Origin: Dolomedes plantarius
Taxonomy: Eukaryota; Arthropoda; Arachnida; Araneae; Dolomedidae
Direction of reading: 5' to 3'
DNA length: 64,000 bases
Assembly: GCA_907164885.2 (NCBI GenBank)
Contig: OU015495.1
Location: 105,137,122-105,201,121, forward strand
Every line of letters begins with the position of its first letter. Position 1 is the first letter of the stretch. This document shows, piece by piece, positions 45,100-58,649 of the stretch. The notes under the pieces were generated by a model. That model was not told the DNA's origin. It was given only the letters and a program-made list of their open reading frames with translations, and searched no databases. Position numbers and translations under genes: made by a program.

Positions 45100-45335
45100 A
45101 TTTTGTTTCCCTCTGTGAGGTCAGACTGGATAGGAGAGGGTGCGTTTCCCCCAGATATCGCCCCTCGGGGTGTTTGGTCGACAACTAGCTCGGTCACAAC
45201 TAGCTAAGACAGACTCTGACCTTTGTGGTGCTATATAAACCAGAGACGCACACAAAAGCCCAAGGCCTATATGGAACTGGTCTGGTATTTCCCTCCAGGG
45301 GGCATTAGAAATAACAACAACAATTTTCTAATGCG
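45100..45335 (+). repeat. tRNA-derived SINE, 3' part
   Basis: CCCTCTGTGAGGTCAGACTG and CCAGATATCGCCCCTCGGGG match the body of the SINE at 24826. It ends with AACAACAACAA. The tRNA head is missing. Confidence 0.6.
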
Positions 45336-45383
45336 GTAGGCAGTCATCTTTTAGACACTCCCTTACAATTACAAAAATAAAAT

Positions 45384-45810
45384 AATTACAAGATAAAAAG
45401 AACTTTTTATATACCATGTTTTTAAATTTTCTGTTGAATCATATAAACATGACAATTCTATGTATTAATAAATACTTTATAAAATTTTTTGAGGAATTAT
45501 CCCATCAACTTGAAAGAAAATGAAGTTAATTGGAAGTTAACTTGCGTTTAACTTTTCGTTCCTGTCCCGGCCGATAGATGGCTGCACCATTCTACAAAAC
45601 AAAATTAACTGAAAAAGAATTCAATGCTGCTTAAAGATGGCTAAAAGTATTTAAAAAATGCATTGTCATCGTGTTCTGAGCTATTCTAAAAGTTTCAAAT
45701 GTCTAGCTAGTCGGGAAGTTAGTCAAAAATCGATAGCAAGATTTGTACCGGACAAACACACACAGAAACAAACAAACAAACAAGAAAGCGAGTTAATAAC
45801 AACATGGTAA
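45384..45810 (+). mobile_element. Retroposon R3, longer copy
   Basis: Shares AATTACAAGATAAAAAGAAC at its 5' side with the copy at 29477 and the usual tail AAGAAAGCGAGTTAATAA. It lies within 50 bp of a SINE 3' end. Confidence 0.75.
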
Positions 45811-45989
45811 TAATAAAGAAATATATATGTATATGAAGTAAACCTTTAACTCAGACAGCTGCGCATTGGAATTATGTGCCATTTTCAGATATCTTTATAA
45901 ATTTATTAGAACCTTAAATATGAAAAAAGCAGTATAATACCGGCTCAACTCCCGATACCTTAAAATCTCGGTCCCTCATGTCTCTAAAA

Positions 45990-46350
45990 CAGTGGTTCCC
46001 AAGCGGTGGTCCACGAGAGTCTCGGGAGTGGTCCGGCGCCACATATAAAGTTTTAAATGGGGAAGTTGAAAGCAATGTTCATTGACCTAGATGGGCCGAA
46101 TATATCCGATGACTATCAGGTGTTGAATTAAGGTTTCTTAAAAGTTTAACATAATTATTTTATTATTAGAATATTATACTTAGAATGTGATTACGTTAAT
46201 CCTGTATCCATTTTGCCTGAGGGATATTCTATACCTCCATACCCCTCCCGGTAGGGCCCCCCACCCGAAAAGTCAGAGGGGGGGGGGGTACACGCATGTT
46301 TCAATTTCTGGCTTAGTGGTCCGCAGTCTTTTACGGGTTGGGAACCACTG
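45990..46350. mobile_element. hAT MITE with 8-bp target duplication
   Basis: Ends CAGTGGTTCCCAAGCGGTGG and, inverted, CAGTGGTTCCCAACCCGTAA. CTCTAAAA is duplicated exactly (45982-45989, 46351-46358). It is 361 bp. The plus-strand open frame running out of it is incidental. Confidence 0.92.
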
Positions 46351-46499
46351 CTCTAAAATTATTGCTAATCAACTACGAACCACACGTTTGTTGGTGTTGC
46401 TCTACCTCTCCTTGGAAGACGGAAGTAAAGAAAATTCAAATGACCAACCATTTTCACAACTCGAACTCACAAAAACAGGTGGTTTTTTTCTCAAAGATT

Positions 46500-47197
46500 A
46501 GAATCTTTTAAGGAGTTTAATTGATAAGTTTTCAAATTGTTGCTTTGGTATCTATATCTATAGTCTTCTAAAAAATGGAACAGTTATTTTACGCCTGCTC
46601 TAAGGTAATCAAGCCTTAATTTCAGAAGGTAAACGCGAAAAAGATGTACTGTAATGAAAATATAGAAATGAAGCAAAGAAAAGGATAAAAAAAGAAAGGG
46701 TTAAATTAAAAACGTCTATGAGTCGTTCAATTTATTAATGGATAAATGCATAGTTGACTTGAGAAAGAGAATAACTATTTTTACGAAAGATTTCGCTAGA
46801 TGAAGTAGATCTAGCAAATTATTTTACATTTATAGCTAAAGCTATTTACCTTTAACTAGGGTTTAGTGGCAATACCGAGACTAACAGAACATCCGAAATA
46901 GTTTTTAAATGACTCGAATTTTATACTAAAATTTGTATTTATCCTTGATTGAAAACTCTACGATTAAGATTATTGACATCATAACTCTGACATAAATTTT
47001 TGACTCCAATCAAACTTGGTTTGCAACTCAATTAGAACGGGAATCAACAAAAGTTTCTTCGACTGACTGATTTCAAAGTTAGATACCATCATTTGTAATG
47101 AAAATTTTACAATTAAACTTTATATATATATATAATATATATATATAATATATATATATATAAAATATATATATATATATAATATATATATATATAT

Positions 47198-47235
<38 letters not shown>

Positions 47236-47930
47236 TTATTATTATTATTATTATGGCTAATTTCTAACTCAGCAAAAATTTATTAGACCTAAGTAATCTC
47301 GAAGATAAATTCACTCATCTATAACTAAAATTTTAACAATTTTTTATCAAGACTATTATCTATGTGATTCACATCGCAGATTCTTTAACTCAAGCTAGGA
47401 TCTCTCAGTTACAATCACATGAAAACATAAAGAACTTTCAGGCTTTGGTTTCAAACAGTATAATACAATACTACTTTCTAGTTTACATGAAACTTTAATT
47501 TAGAACTTCCATTTGTTAGCGTTATTTTGCGTATTTTATCTCACTTGCCTGAATAACAAATATATATGCAAAAATCTCTCATGGTACAATTTTTTTTTGC
47601 TGCAAAATATCGCTGCATTCTTACTATTTTATTACGATAGAGATATATTTGGAAGGAGCCCGTATTTGTACGAATCTATTCAGAGCATAAGGATATCAAG
47701 GCCATCGTTGCTTGACCTACTTTATCCCCATATCAAAAGAAAATCATCTCTGGAGTGAGGTAATAAAACGAGGAAAATTGTCCTCGTCTCTTAGTCAAAG
47801 ATTTGATGTATTTATGATTTATGAATGAACATGGTAATACTTGAATGAAAAGAAACCTATTACAAGACTCATTCTTGCAGAAACTATTTCCTCCATTTTT
47901 GGTGGGTTTGCCATGAAAACATAAAATCTA
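46500..47930. other. AT-rich stretch with a (TA)n/(TAA)n tract
   Basis: 47120-47255 is a compound TA, ATAT-AAAT and ATT microsatellite. No gene recognised. Confidence 0.5.
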
Positions 47931-47939
47931 GAAAATCTG

Positions 47940-47941
<2 letters not shown>

Positions 47942-47998
<57 letters not shown>
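47942..47998. repeat. (TA)n microsatellite
   Basis: About 57 bases of TA, directly beside the LTR-like block. Confidence 0.95.
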
Positions 47999-48002
<4 letters not shown>

Positions 48003-48520
48003 GAATAAACGAGTGCTTGAATGCACAAATACTTTAACTGTGTAGAGTACACGAACCACTACAATGTAGACGTAGCCAGAGTTGTAATACTTCTAGTAGA
48101 CCGGCACAGGAGATGCATTCACACGTGTGCACTTGAGGAAATAACAGGAACATGATGAACACTTGAAATATTTTATTCCATGGAACCAAACTTCAAGATA
48201 TCTGAGAAGATACACAGCTCTACATAGTTGAATGACTTGGCACACGCTGACGACATGACGTTTGACAATAACGTCAATGGACAGCCCATAGCTTCCCAGG
48301 ATTGAGTATCGAATACGGTTACATACGAATATATTTTGGAGCAGTACGCGGACAGCGAGCAAGGAAGTCATGAAACAGCGCCAAAGAAGTAGAGAGCGCG
48401 AAAATGCTCCGTCTCGACTTTTTATGCTGAGTAACTCAGTGTTGCCAACCTCTACGAAGCGCCTCCCCCTAGCGGCATCTCGAAATCCCCCTGTTTCCCC
48501 ACAAAACCAGCTTGATATCA
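47999..48520 (-). mobile_element. Possible solo LTR (minus strand)
   Basis: On the minus strand, GCATAAAAAGTCGAGACGG near 48420 is a TATA-like box 90 bp inside the block, and AATAAAATATTTC near 48170 is a polyadenylation-type signal. The block is GC-richer than its flanks. It contains a 156-codon open frame without recognisable domains, which I take as incidental. LTR ends are not certain. Confidence 0.4.
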
Positions 48521-48528
48521 CCCTAGAC

Positions 48529-48669
48529 CAGTGGTTCCCAACCTTTTTCAGCTGGCGACCCACCTTTCCTTATCGGAATACGTTCACGGTCCATCGGTCC
48601 ATGGTGGAGTAAAAAACCTTATTTGTATCGTATCCCTTCCTTATGTATATATAATTTACCATCAAATGT

Positions 48670-48730
<61 letters not shown>

Positions 48731-48931
48731 TTTTTTGAAGATACAGATTGATTATTGATAAACAATTTGTGTTCTGACTTGAAAATGGTTGACAAAATAT
48801 AAGCACTTTTTCTTATCTTTTCTGATGGCTTATTCGATGGTTTCTGATAGTTTAAGGATCGAGTCGCGACCCACCTGTAACCCTTCCCTCGACCCACTAG
48901 TGGGTCGCGACCCACCGGCTGGGAACCGCTG
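48529..48931. mobile_element. hAT MITE with 8-bp target duplication
   Basis: Ends CAGTGGTTCCCAACCTTTTT and, inverted, CAGCGGTTCCCAGCCGGTGG. CCCTAGAC is duplicated exactly (48521-48528, 48932-48939). An internal (TA)n tract spans 48673-48728. Subterminal GGCGACCCACC/GGGTCGCGACCC repeats are typical of this MITE group. Confidence 0.93.
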
Positions 48932-48939
48932 CCCTAGAC

Positions 48940-49239
48940 CTTCCTAAAAGAAATTCTGGTTCCAAATAGGCATTCTGTTTGAGAGTTAAATTGAAATAAA
49001 TGGAAAATACACACTTACATAATGAAATATTACATGTAAATTTTTATCGGACTTATCTTCTCATGCGGTGTGAGGTTACTGAACTTTGACAGCTCGCCGA
49101 ATCCTTAGAGTGCTTTGTGATAAAATAATCATTCCGTAATTTAATTTTTCTTCAACCTATGTAAATAAATTCCTCCTTATTTAGTGTTAATTTGTCTGGT
49201 CGTCATTTTGTTAAACGCTACCAGTCCGACGACTTTTTA

Positions 49240-49293
<54 letters not shown>

Positions 49294-50320
49294 CCGAAGA
49301 TATGTTTTAAGAATGTCTTCTGAATGTTTTCGCAAACTTCGCAAATTATTTAATTGTTTTATCATAGTATTTAGACTTGGATTTTTTTCACAATAAAAGA
49401 AAGTTACATTCTTTTGAAATATTTTGAAATTGAAGAGTTTACGTTACAGTTTCACTGTAGATTTTTAGTTTTCCCTAACTTACAACCAAGTATCATATAA
49501 CTAGTTCCTAAACCTAGAGAATATTTCAGACAAAATATTTTTCAGCGATCTAAATCCTTTATCACCCTTATTTAGAACAATTGAGTACTTTTCGGAAAGT
49601 TTATTATCTTTCCAGCATTTGAAAATGTAAACGTTTTGGTATTTGGAGAAAATTCTAAATTGTACTTTAACAGATTTTTCGCATTTCTTCGTTACCTAAA
49701 AAATGTTTAACTTCCATCGTCAATAAAATGTCTAATTATGTAGTCCCAGAGTAAATACGTTAGTTTATATGGAACTCGAATTTACGGAAATATATTTCCT
49801 ATAGTTATTTTTTTAAAAACTGAAAAAAGCGACGGAGTCATAAAAAAATTCTATATGACACTTAAGGTACAAGTTTAGAAACAAACTGCTGTTGAGAACA
49901 ACCACATGTAGTTGGAATACATTTCATACTTCATGAAGTATAAAAAATATTGCATTTCAATAAAATATCATTACAAGTAAAATTTATTGTCATTACTAAC
50001 ATTGCAGAGGGTATTCATGTCATTGAAGTTTTTGTGACAAAATATACATTCTTTTAATTTTCGAATACATCTGGTGAAATTCATACCGTGGATCATTGTT
50101 TATTTCGGCGTTAGAAATGAACTGAAATATGAAATGAGATGCCTATGGAAATTCGAATTGGGCTTCAAATAAATATTGTAAGGATTTTAATTGTAAATTT
50201 AATTTTTTTACGAAATAGATCGTTAAGGAACTATATATGACATTCATATCCCATTTGGTGTTGTAATTGTTTTCTATCGTGTTCATATGTAATATATATT
50301 TAATTGTTGAAATTTAATAT
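48940..50320. other. AT-rich stretch
   Basis: Contains (TA)n at 49243-49291. Nothing else recognised. Confidence 0.45.
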
Positions 50321-50323
50321 ATA

Positions 50324-50808
50324 TAGCAACTTTCAGAACTCCGTGTACAAATTTTAATGTGAGATAGGAACACTAAAAGGAACATTTTTCGCATAAGAGT
50401 GTATGGTAGCAGACGTCATACTTAGCGCGCTACAGGACGCTGTTGGGCCGCGGCAATTGCAACAGAAGTTTGTAAGGTAAATTCGTACGTCCAGTCTATT
50501 TGGCAGCAAGTATGGTCCAATTACAAATCGCTATGGTCCAATCGCTTTTCTCGTCTGCCTGTGAAATTTTTAATAATAGTCGTCGTCTATGGTATATTTT
50601 TTTAACGGAATGCAAAATAAATGCTGTATTTTAAAAGTGCCTCCGAAAATCGACAATGCGCTGCAGCAATAGCCCTCTAGCAACAATTCCGTCTAGTCAA
50701 CACACCAGAACATTACGTCTGTGAGCATACATTCATGTACGAAAAATGTCTCTTTTAGTATTCCTTATCTCCCATTAAAGTGTATACGGAGAGTTCTGAA
50801 ACACTCTG
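50324..50808. mobile_element. MITE with ~80-bp inverted repeats and TA target
   Basis: The left arm begins TAGCAACTTTCAGAACTCCG and the right arm (inverted) CAGAGTGTTTCAGAACTCTC. Both continue through a close match of GAGATA(G)GAACACTAAAAG and ACATTTTTCG. TA lies at each border. It is about 485 bp with no coding capacity and is probably a Tc1/mariner-type derivative. Confidence 0.78.
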
Positions 50809-50814
50809 TATAGA

Positions 50815-52160
50815 TATAATAATGTACATGAAATATAAGTTGTAAATATAGTAGTTTAAACGTAAATATGTAATTTTTTTCTGAAGTAATTTATGTTATT
50901 TCTAACTGTTGGCAAATATTACATAGCTGAATAAATCGAAAATAAGTAAATTGAAGTACACACTATAGAAGAAGAAATACAGGAGAAATACACGCTGCAC
51001 TTCGTAATACTATAGAAGAAATGTTACGTACAATACTATTTCAGCGTAAAGAAATGATGAAGGCAAATACCTGGCAAATACCCCCAATAAAGAGGATGTT
51101 TCCATCGTTCCAGTCGTCAAGTAGACGACATGCTGCTTCCCAGAAGATCATAGGGATTAAATTCGCTTCTCTCCCTAGCGATACATTTTCGTCATATGTG
51201 TAGAGCGGGACACAGCAGATATCAAGTTGATTGATGTATTAGATTCCATATAATTTGGTGTAATATAGTTTGCATACCATAAAAGCAGTACACTTATGGA
51301 TTGTTATCATTATTAGTAGCAATTGTGTAAAACTATGACAGTATTAGTTTATTGTATTATAGGATTACGATAAAATATTATGATTTGAAGTGATGAAGTG
51401 CGGTATATATAATACAAAGCTAACACGTAGGATTAAATTTATATTTAGAATGTTATAATAACGTAAAGCGTTAAATTCGAGAGGGAATTGAATGTGTACA
51501 ACATTGAGTGAATTCTGATGTATAATGAAAATTCGCTATTAACAGATTATTGTAAATTAGGAATATCGAAATGATTAACATCATGTGAACCAGCAATTTA
51601 TCGCATATGAATATGCATTATTGTATATTTAGAGATTTGTGAATAAGGATGGATGGAAAATGGATAGTCGCATATCCACTTGATGGTCAAAGGAAGAGTA
51701 ACAATGCCTGCGACTGCTCTAGTCTGGTGCTGTCGGGTGCCAAGCCATTAATACTCCGTATGCTCTATGCGGCAAGCTAGCTCATCTGTGATAGTAAATA
51801 CAGCTACATAATCAAGATCAATCCGCGATTTGCAAAGTGTTATCCGCTGCTTTTGTAGCATATATATATTTTCAATTTTGATTTTGGATTCTTCCAGAAA
51901 CGTTATTTCATAAATATCGACTTTCAGATTTCTTTATTTCATCCCCATTTCTTAAAAAAAAAGGCTTCTATGACAAATAATTTAGAAACCCGTTATATTT
52001 AATATTCTTATACGTAAGGGTTTTCAAAATCTTGGAGTAATACACTACGAGACTCTCGGGTATATTAGTAACGATATATTATGTGAAAAGAAATTTCAGG
52101 TAGTCTCTTCTAACGAATCTACCATGGGTTATTAACGTAGGATTACTTATCGCTGCTTAC
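50815..52160. other. Non-coding stretch
   Basis: No recognised gene. A slightly GC-richer part lies at 51660-51790, without identifiable boxes. Confidence 0.4.
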
Positions 52161-52205
52161 CTCTTTTGCATGTAAATATGTATGTATGTGTTATGCATAT
52201 ATGTA

Positions 52206-52478
<273 letters not shown>

Positions 52479-52664
52479 TCCTATACATAATCACGTTAAA
52501 ACTTCATTATCCTTCCCCTTCGTATATGAAAACATTTCTTGACCTCTGCGTTTTCCTTTCCCCGGACCACAGAAATATATATTTTCAGCGGGGCAGCAAT
52601 AGGGAAGATACGGGTAACAGAATCCTATATTAGACCATACTGGTAATGAAAGGAATTTTTGCTA

Positions 52665-52798
52665 CACGAGGGCTAATTAGACCTGCTTAAAGCCGATTCC
52701 GAACGGCTGTAAGCATCCATACCAAGAGTGGGACTCGAAACCACATACGGTACCGAAAGTCAGCGCCCTAACCATTCGATCATCATCCGGCACACACA
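52665..52798 (-). repeat. tRNA-derived SINE
   Basis: On the minus strand an A-box-like ATCGAATGGTTAGGGCGC (52763-52780) precedes B-box GGTTTCGAGTCCC (52730-52742). A body with GGAATCGGCTTTAAGCAGG and GGTCTAATTAGCCCTC is shared with 32620-32756. Confidence 0.7.
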
Positions 52799-52799
52799 T

Positions 52800-55700
52800 A
52801 CAAGATTTCGGACTTGTACACTCGGTGACGTTCAACTCAAACTTTTTGCATTTTTTCGGCACTTTGAATTAGTATTTTAAAATAATGGTAATCCACTACA
52901 TAATGTTCTTATACATGATATTTCGCTTAAGAGTTGCTCCAGCGAATTTAATGAGCCATTTTAAAGCAACGATTAAGAGGAATATTTTATCACTTTTCTA
53001 CCGTATTTATTTAACGACATTCTGGTAATTTTTCATTACATTTTTTTTTTACTCATCGGAAGCTCTTTTCTCCTGTATGATGCCCAAATTAACGAAAGCG
53101 AGATTTGATCTGAGACATCCAAGGCTATGATTACTGATCCATTTTCCGCTCACGTGAGGACTTCAGATTAAAAGATAACCACTATTTCGGGAAAAGTCTT
53201 AGCTCCGAAAATCTTTCGTCCCTTTCATTTATGAAACCGACGAAGCGAAACGTTCAGTGCGTAGAGAAAGCAAGAGATTATTTTATGATGTCCCTAGTAG
53301 TAGAAATGTATTTTAAGAGATAATTTTTAATGTCGTAAAGTCATTTATTTAACCCAAAATAGGAATGGTTGGAACCTTACGTAGCAGACGAGTAAAAAGT
53401 TTTAGAGCGTGTCGTGTAAAATATGCGTTTCTCCTACTTCATGAACACAGTGCAAAAGCCCATATGTGCGTCACATAAAGTACATATTTTATAACTTAAC
53501 GTCATTAATAATGAATGTTCAGAAAAGCTGTAACCGGATTATCGGTAAATTATTATTTATACATTGTGTTTTGATCTATGAAAAAAGTATAACTGTTAAT
53601 AACTTGCAATTAAATTCGAAATGAATCAAACAAAACATACCATTACAAACAATTTATGAGTAAAAGAAAATGTATATTAACTAATAAAAGAAGCCAAATG
53701 ACTAATAAACTTATACACATTAAGTGCTACCAAAATTTCAATGTTCATGCGAATTAGGAAATTTCTATATATAAATATTATATTGACAATATCTAAACTA
53801 TTTTCAATATAGTGACTGAAAAAAGTAACTTATTAATTTTATGCAAATACAGTTTGATATTTTGGTTTTGTTTGATTTTTTATATGATAATATGTGATTT
53901 ATAAAATATATTATTTTATATGATTATATATTATTTAATATTTTCGTTCTTAATATATGTTCTGTGAAAATGCCCTTACGTATTTACAGAGCCTTTTTTT
54001 TTTTAGCCAAAATGCATAAGCATTAATTTCAACTGTAGCGTTTCGGTGATTGAGTTTTTTTAACTACAGCTAGGAAAACAAAAATAACCGAGGAACGTAC
54101 AAACGGTATCTATCTGTGATCACATCTTGCATAGGAGTAATTTATAGTAAAAATATTTTGGGAGACTGATTTTGTTACAGCTAAGTGGATCGATCGCAGA
54201 GTGAGTAGAGCCTAAAAAGATCACGTGAACAAATATAACGTTAAAAATATCAGTGTCTATAAAAATTCACAATAGAATGCATAATGACAAATAATTCCAA
54301 AGTAATAAGCTACAGTCAGCATGCATCGGGTTGGCAAGCATTAGATGCGTCTGTCACCATTTTAGGCTCGTTTCAATTGAAAATTAGCTGAAAAAAGTCA
54401 GCATTTTTTCAGACTGCTTTTAAAGATTGAAAGAATGGGCCAGGTTTATCACGAATTCAGTTTTCACCTTTAGGTTATTTTTTCAGTATCGTAAAGGTAG
54501 TTTATGTTACCTATTGATCACGTTCAGTACTTAATTGCTGAATCAATCTCTTCATAAAACGCACAAACGAAAGATTTAAAAACAGTTGAAAAATACCTGA
54601 TGTAGGTAGAAATATTTGTAAAAAAATTTAAAAACCATTCTTTATCCCAAACTATTCGAGCTTCGTGATTGTTCTATTACTAATTTTTCAAAAACTAAAC
54701 AACTGGGGAAAATAATGAAGAAGGGAGAACTGCATCCATTTCCATACTCTTGTAATTCCTTCAGGAAAATTTTTTTAAGTCTAGATCTAAAAATTCTCCA
54801 TGCGCATTTTATATTATTTAAAAATCTTAAATATTTTAATCTAAGGTTACAATATAAATATTAACACAACTGTGCAGTGATTTTTTTTTGTATGAATTGG
54901 AAGACATAAATATAATTTTTTGAAATCTGCCTGTTGTTTTTTTACCTTATTTCATCTTTTTACTTCATTTCATGGTCTATAAATTTGGTAAATATTTGTG
55001 GTTTCAAAGAAGGATGCATAGTCTTGTGACAAACAATTCAATTAATAATTCTGAAAGATTTGGAAAAAATAAGAAGCAAATTAATGCGCATGTAAAATTT
55101 GAAAAATGCTGGTGTTTTTTTTTTTTTTTTTGAAAAAAGGCGTTATTCTGCACTCTAATAAGAGGAGCGTCTGATAAATTGAGCGAAAAGAGAGAACATA
55201 AAACTGTTTATAAAATACTGGGAATCAGGCGTTTTTAAGGAACTAAAAATGTACAAATCTACAGAAAATTTACAAAATGTGGAAGTTTAATCTGTGCCAT
55301 AGGTTACTCATAAATCTTTATGAGGTTTAGGGTAAATTACATTTTGTTATTTGACAACGTACTACATTCCTGGTCAAAAGAAGTTTTTATATTTTTTCCC
55401 TGATATATTTACAATTTTATGAAAGGGTAATTATTGGATTTTAGGGCATTTTGTTATCTTTTATTAATATTGGAAAACATGCGCTGTCTTGCAAAAGTTT
55501 AGGAACGCCACTGTTTTGAACGGCTATAACCTGAAAATGAAACGAAACAATGTGTGACGATTTGCATAACCGAGGATATTCAGTAGAAAGCCTTGTGAAA
55601 TTTTGGAAACGGGACGTCAGAGGTGACGTCAGAGTTTATAAAAGATTAAAGCAGATGTTAAGGAATTTTCTTAAACTTTCCGAACCGCGCATACTATTGT

Positions 55701-57665
55701 GACAGTATAATCTCACACCAGCTGCCGGGTTTTAACCTTTAAAATAGTGATAATCCTTAAGTTCCTTAAGTTAAGTCAAACGACTTTATTAATTATTAGC
55801 ATTAGAATACAAATTATTAAAACAATATAGGACTTTTTGTTCGTTTGCTGCAGTGATGTTAAATACCGTTGGTGTAAAATCACCATCAATAACTTTTTGA
55901 CATGAATTGGAATTTAAGGTACAGAACTGAACTATCATTAGTTACAACGATTGTATATTAACTGGGAAAATGCAGTCAAGATTAAGGAATTCATTTGTAT
56001 GATATAAGGGGTTTTCCTTTTCAATGTTCTTCAGTTTGCAAGGCAATTAATTGTATTTTAAGGAAGAGAAAAGTTATAAACTAGAGAGAAAGGGGTCATT
56101 AAAAAATTAGACCAGAACAAGTTAACAGATTTTGTTCGGGTGTCAAAACTTTCCTGTCAGTTTTACGGGAGTTTTAATGGGATTTAGAGCACTATCGACA
56201 TTATATGTTACGCTGGGAGTGGGAGGAACAAGATAGAAATTGCAACAAGGTCAGACATATAGGGCCTTAAGTTGAAGATGAATGCTTATGCTTACAAAAT
56301 CTTGTGCCAGTCGACGGATACAAACCCTCATTACTCCTGTAATGAGGGCCAGTGGCTTCGGCTATTATCCAGTCTTTTTTAGCGGAATTGGATCCTCATT
56401 AGCAAAAACAATTACATTCCTTAGAGGTTATTTATTTGATACAGCACATCTACTTGCAAAATAGTAACACTCAATAATATTCATTGGTCAGTCAAATGTA
56501 TTTAAGTTAATGTGAATATGTGCCGCATAGCAGTAGCTATTTCTCACATGGTAAAGAGTTTTACTAGAATATCAGGAAGGATGTTTTAAATAACCAGTCT
56601 TTCTGGTGACAGAAATTTTATTCCGTTGACTTTTAAAAGCTGGACACAAACTTCAAAACTGTCATAACAAAAGACTACTTATGTAATCAGAATAGCAAAT
56701 GTCTTACAATTACTTAGTTAGTGGAATATTTAAATTGTATTCTTGTCTTTTTCTACAAGTTTCAATTTGGAAGTTTTTCAGAAGTTAATATATAACGACT
56801 AGTAGACAGAACGTTTCTAGAGTCAAACTTGTTCATTTAACGTTGTGAAAAAGTGCAAAGCCTGCCTGATTCACAGGACTAGAAAGATTGCAAGTTAAAT
56901 GGATTTTCATAAAAATTTGTTTCTTTGCGCATTCATCGCTATACATTTCTAAGAAACTTTACAGATTGTAGCCCAGATAATCTACTCTTCTATATTTTAA
57001 CAATTTTTTTCTAAAAAATTACTCATTTCTCAAAATAAAATAAAGATATTCTATTTTTTTCGACAAGAATTCTGAAGCAATTACAGTGCACCGAAACTGC
57101 AGTGCAGTTGATCATCTGAGATGGTAAAAAAAGAAAAAAAGTAGTAATTCCTACTAGTCCAGATGCAACTTCAGGAAAAAATCTCGGTAGAAAAGCAAAA
57201 CGCAGCCCATTTTTATTGCTCTTAGAAATAATTGCAGTTCTAAAAACAGAAGCCATTCGCTGATTTTCTTTCAAGGGGAAGTCTTATGCATTCACATTTG
57301 TATTGGAATCTTTTGACTCAGATATTTGAATTTTACTCCGAATGCAAATGTGCACTAAATTTATTCAGTCCCTAGCTGTAGTATCTGAAAATTTCAAATG
57401 CAATGTTTAGCTTGGCGACCAACGGTTCGTTATAAACTATATATTGTCATCACGTCGTGTAACATAACTTGGTGACGTATTCATCCCGTTTGTGAATATG
57501 GAAAAAATTAACTAGATTGGAATATTAAGAAAACACATCATGTTACATAAAAGATCTTCCTGAAACACGTGTTTGCCCAATTACGTACATGATGTGGTGT
57601 AAAATTTTGTAATAGGTAGCAATAATTTCTTTTAAACTTGAACACCTTTAGAAACGCGACATGTT
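52800..57665. other. Long AT-rich stretch
   Basis: About 4.9 kb with only chance frames. A weak candidate for a Tc1-like 5' end lies at 55363-55720 (CATTCCTGGTCAAAAGAAGT at its left edge, TTTATAAAAGATT further in), but I found no partner end. Confidence 0.45.
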
Positions 57666-57669
57666 TATT

Positions 57670-58645
57670 ACCGTAAAACGGGGTTACTTTGTGACTGCAG
57701 GGGTATCTTTGTGAGACGTAGAATTTTTTTTCGTATTTCGAATCTTGCGCCGCTTCTGTGATACCGGGAAGGCAAAGGACAGCACCAACAGCTTGTCCGA
57801 CATACAGAGACACCTAGTGGCCAGTGTCCGAAACTTCTGTGTGCCATTTGTCTTCTCTGGCTAGTCTATTGTTCGAACCTGTTGTCAAGCTATTGACTCA
57901 AACTTCGGAAACTTTGTGTTCAGAAGTCTAAGGGCCTGTTAACATAGAAATCCGTTGCGTTTCGTTGCGTTAAGGAAAAGATGACGTTGAGACGAAAATA
58001 AACCAATCATATGCCTCCAAACGATTAGCAATGAAATTTTTAACGCCTATGATTGGTTTATTTTTGTGTCAACGTCATCTTTTCCTTAACACAAAGCAAC
58101 GGACTCCTATGTGAACAGGCCCTAACACCTTATACAACCAACTACCACATGTAATTATTTTTTATTGTCAATATGTTGGTTAGATTGTGGAGCAATATAA
58201 CTTCTGTGTAGTGATATTTCCAAGAGATATGAGAACTTAATCTAAATATCGAAAGGTGACACATTGACACTGTCACAAAATAACCCACAAAGTCGACCTA
58301 CCTCCTCCAGCCGCTGGATGTTCTATTTTTCCGTCCTCTAAAATACAACTGGGGTGAAAGAAGTATTGACTAACTGGAAATAACTACCCCTAGGAGTAGA
58401 ATGGGCCGAAAGACGAATTTCCTCCTCTTCTCAAAGAACTGATGGCTGCCCAGGGTACCCGAGGTCTCTTTGATGTCAAAGATAATGATGTAAAGCTATC
58501 CTATATTTGTAATAGGTATGCATATATAATTATGTATCAAGCTTTTGATAAGCGTTTTACTGTCTAACTTTGCGTCAAGTTATATTTCCTCTTGGACTTT
58601 AAGGCGAAAACACAGATGTCCCAAAGTAGCCCCACTCGGCGGGAC
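57670..58645. mobile_element. Possible degenerate TIR element enclosing a MITE
   Basis: ACCGTAAAACGGGGTTACTT then TGTGAC on the left resembles, inverted, the right-hand GCCGAGTGGGGCTACTTTGG then GAC. About 20 of 28 positions agree. No target duplication is visible, and the 57.9-kb Harbinger MITE lies inside. Confidence 0.3.
57932..58122. mobile_element. PIF-Harbinger-type MITE, TAA target
   Basis: The two ends, GGGCCTGTTAACATAGAAAT and (inverted) GGGCCTGTTCACATAGGAGT, start ~80-bp inverted repeats sharing GTTAAGGAAAAGATGACGTT. TAA is duplicated on each side (57929-57931, 58123-58125). It is 191 bp. The 3-bp TWA target duplication suggests PIF-Harbinger. Confidence 0.82.
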
Positions 58646-58649
58646 AACT

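Noticed and set aside
46187..46501. 104-codon plus-strand open frame
   Set aside because: It crosses the right end of a hAT MITE and its target duplication, so it cannot be a conserved gene.
48093..48563. 156-codon minus-strand open frame
   Set aside because: No domain or compositional sign of coding. It overlaps an LTR-like block and runs into a hAT MITE end.
55363..55720. Possible Tc1-like 5' end
   Set aside because: Only a terminal-repeat-like start was seen, without a partner end, TA pair or coding match.
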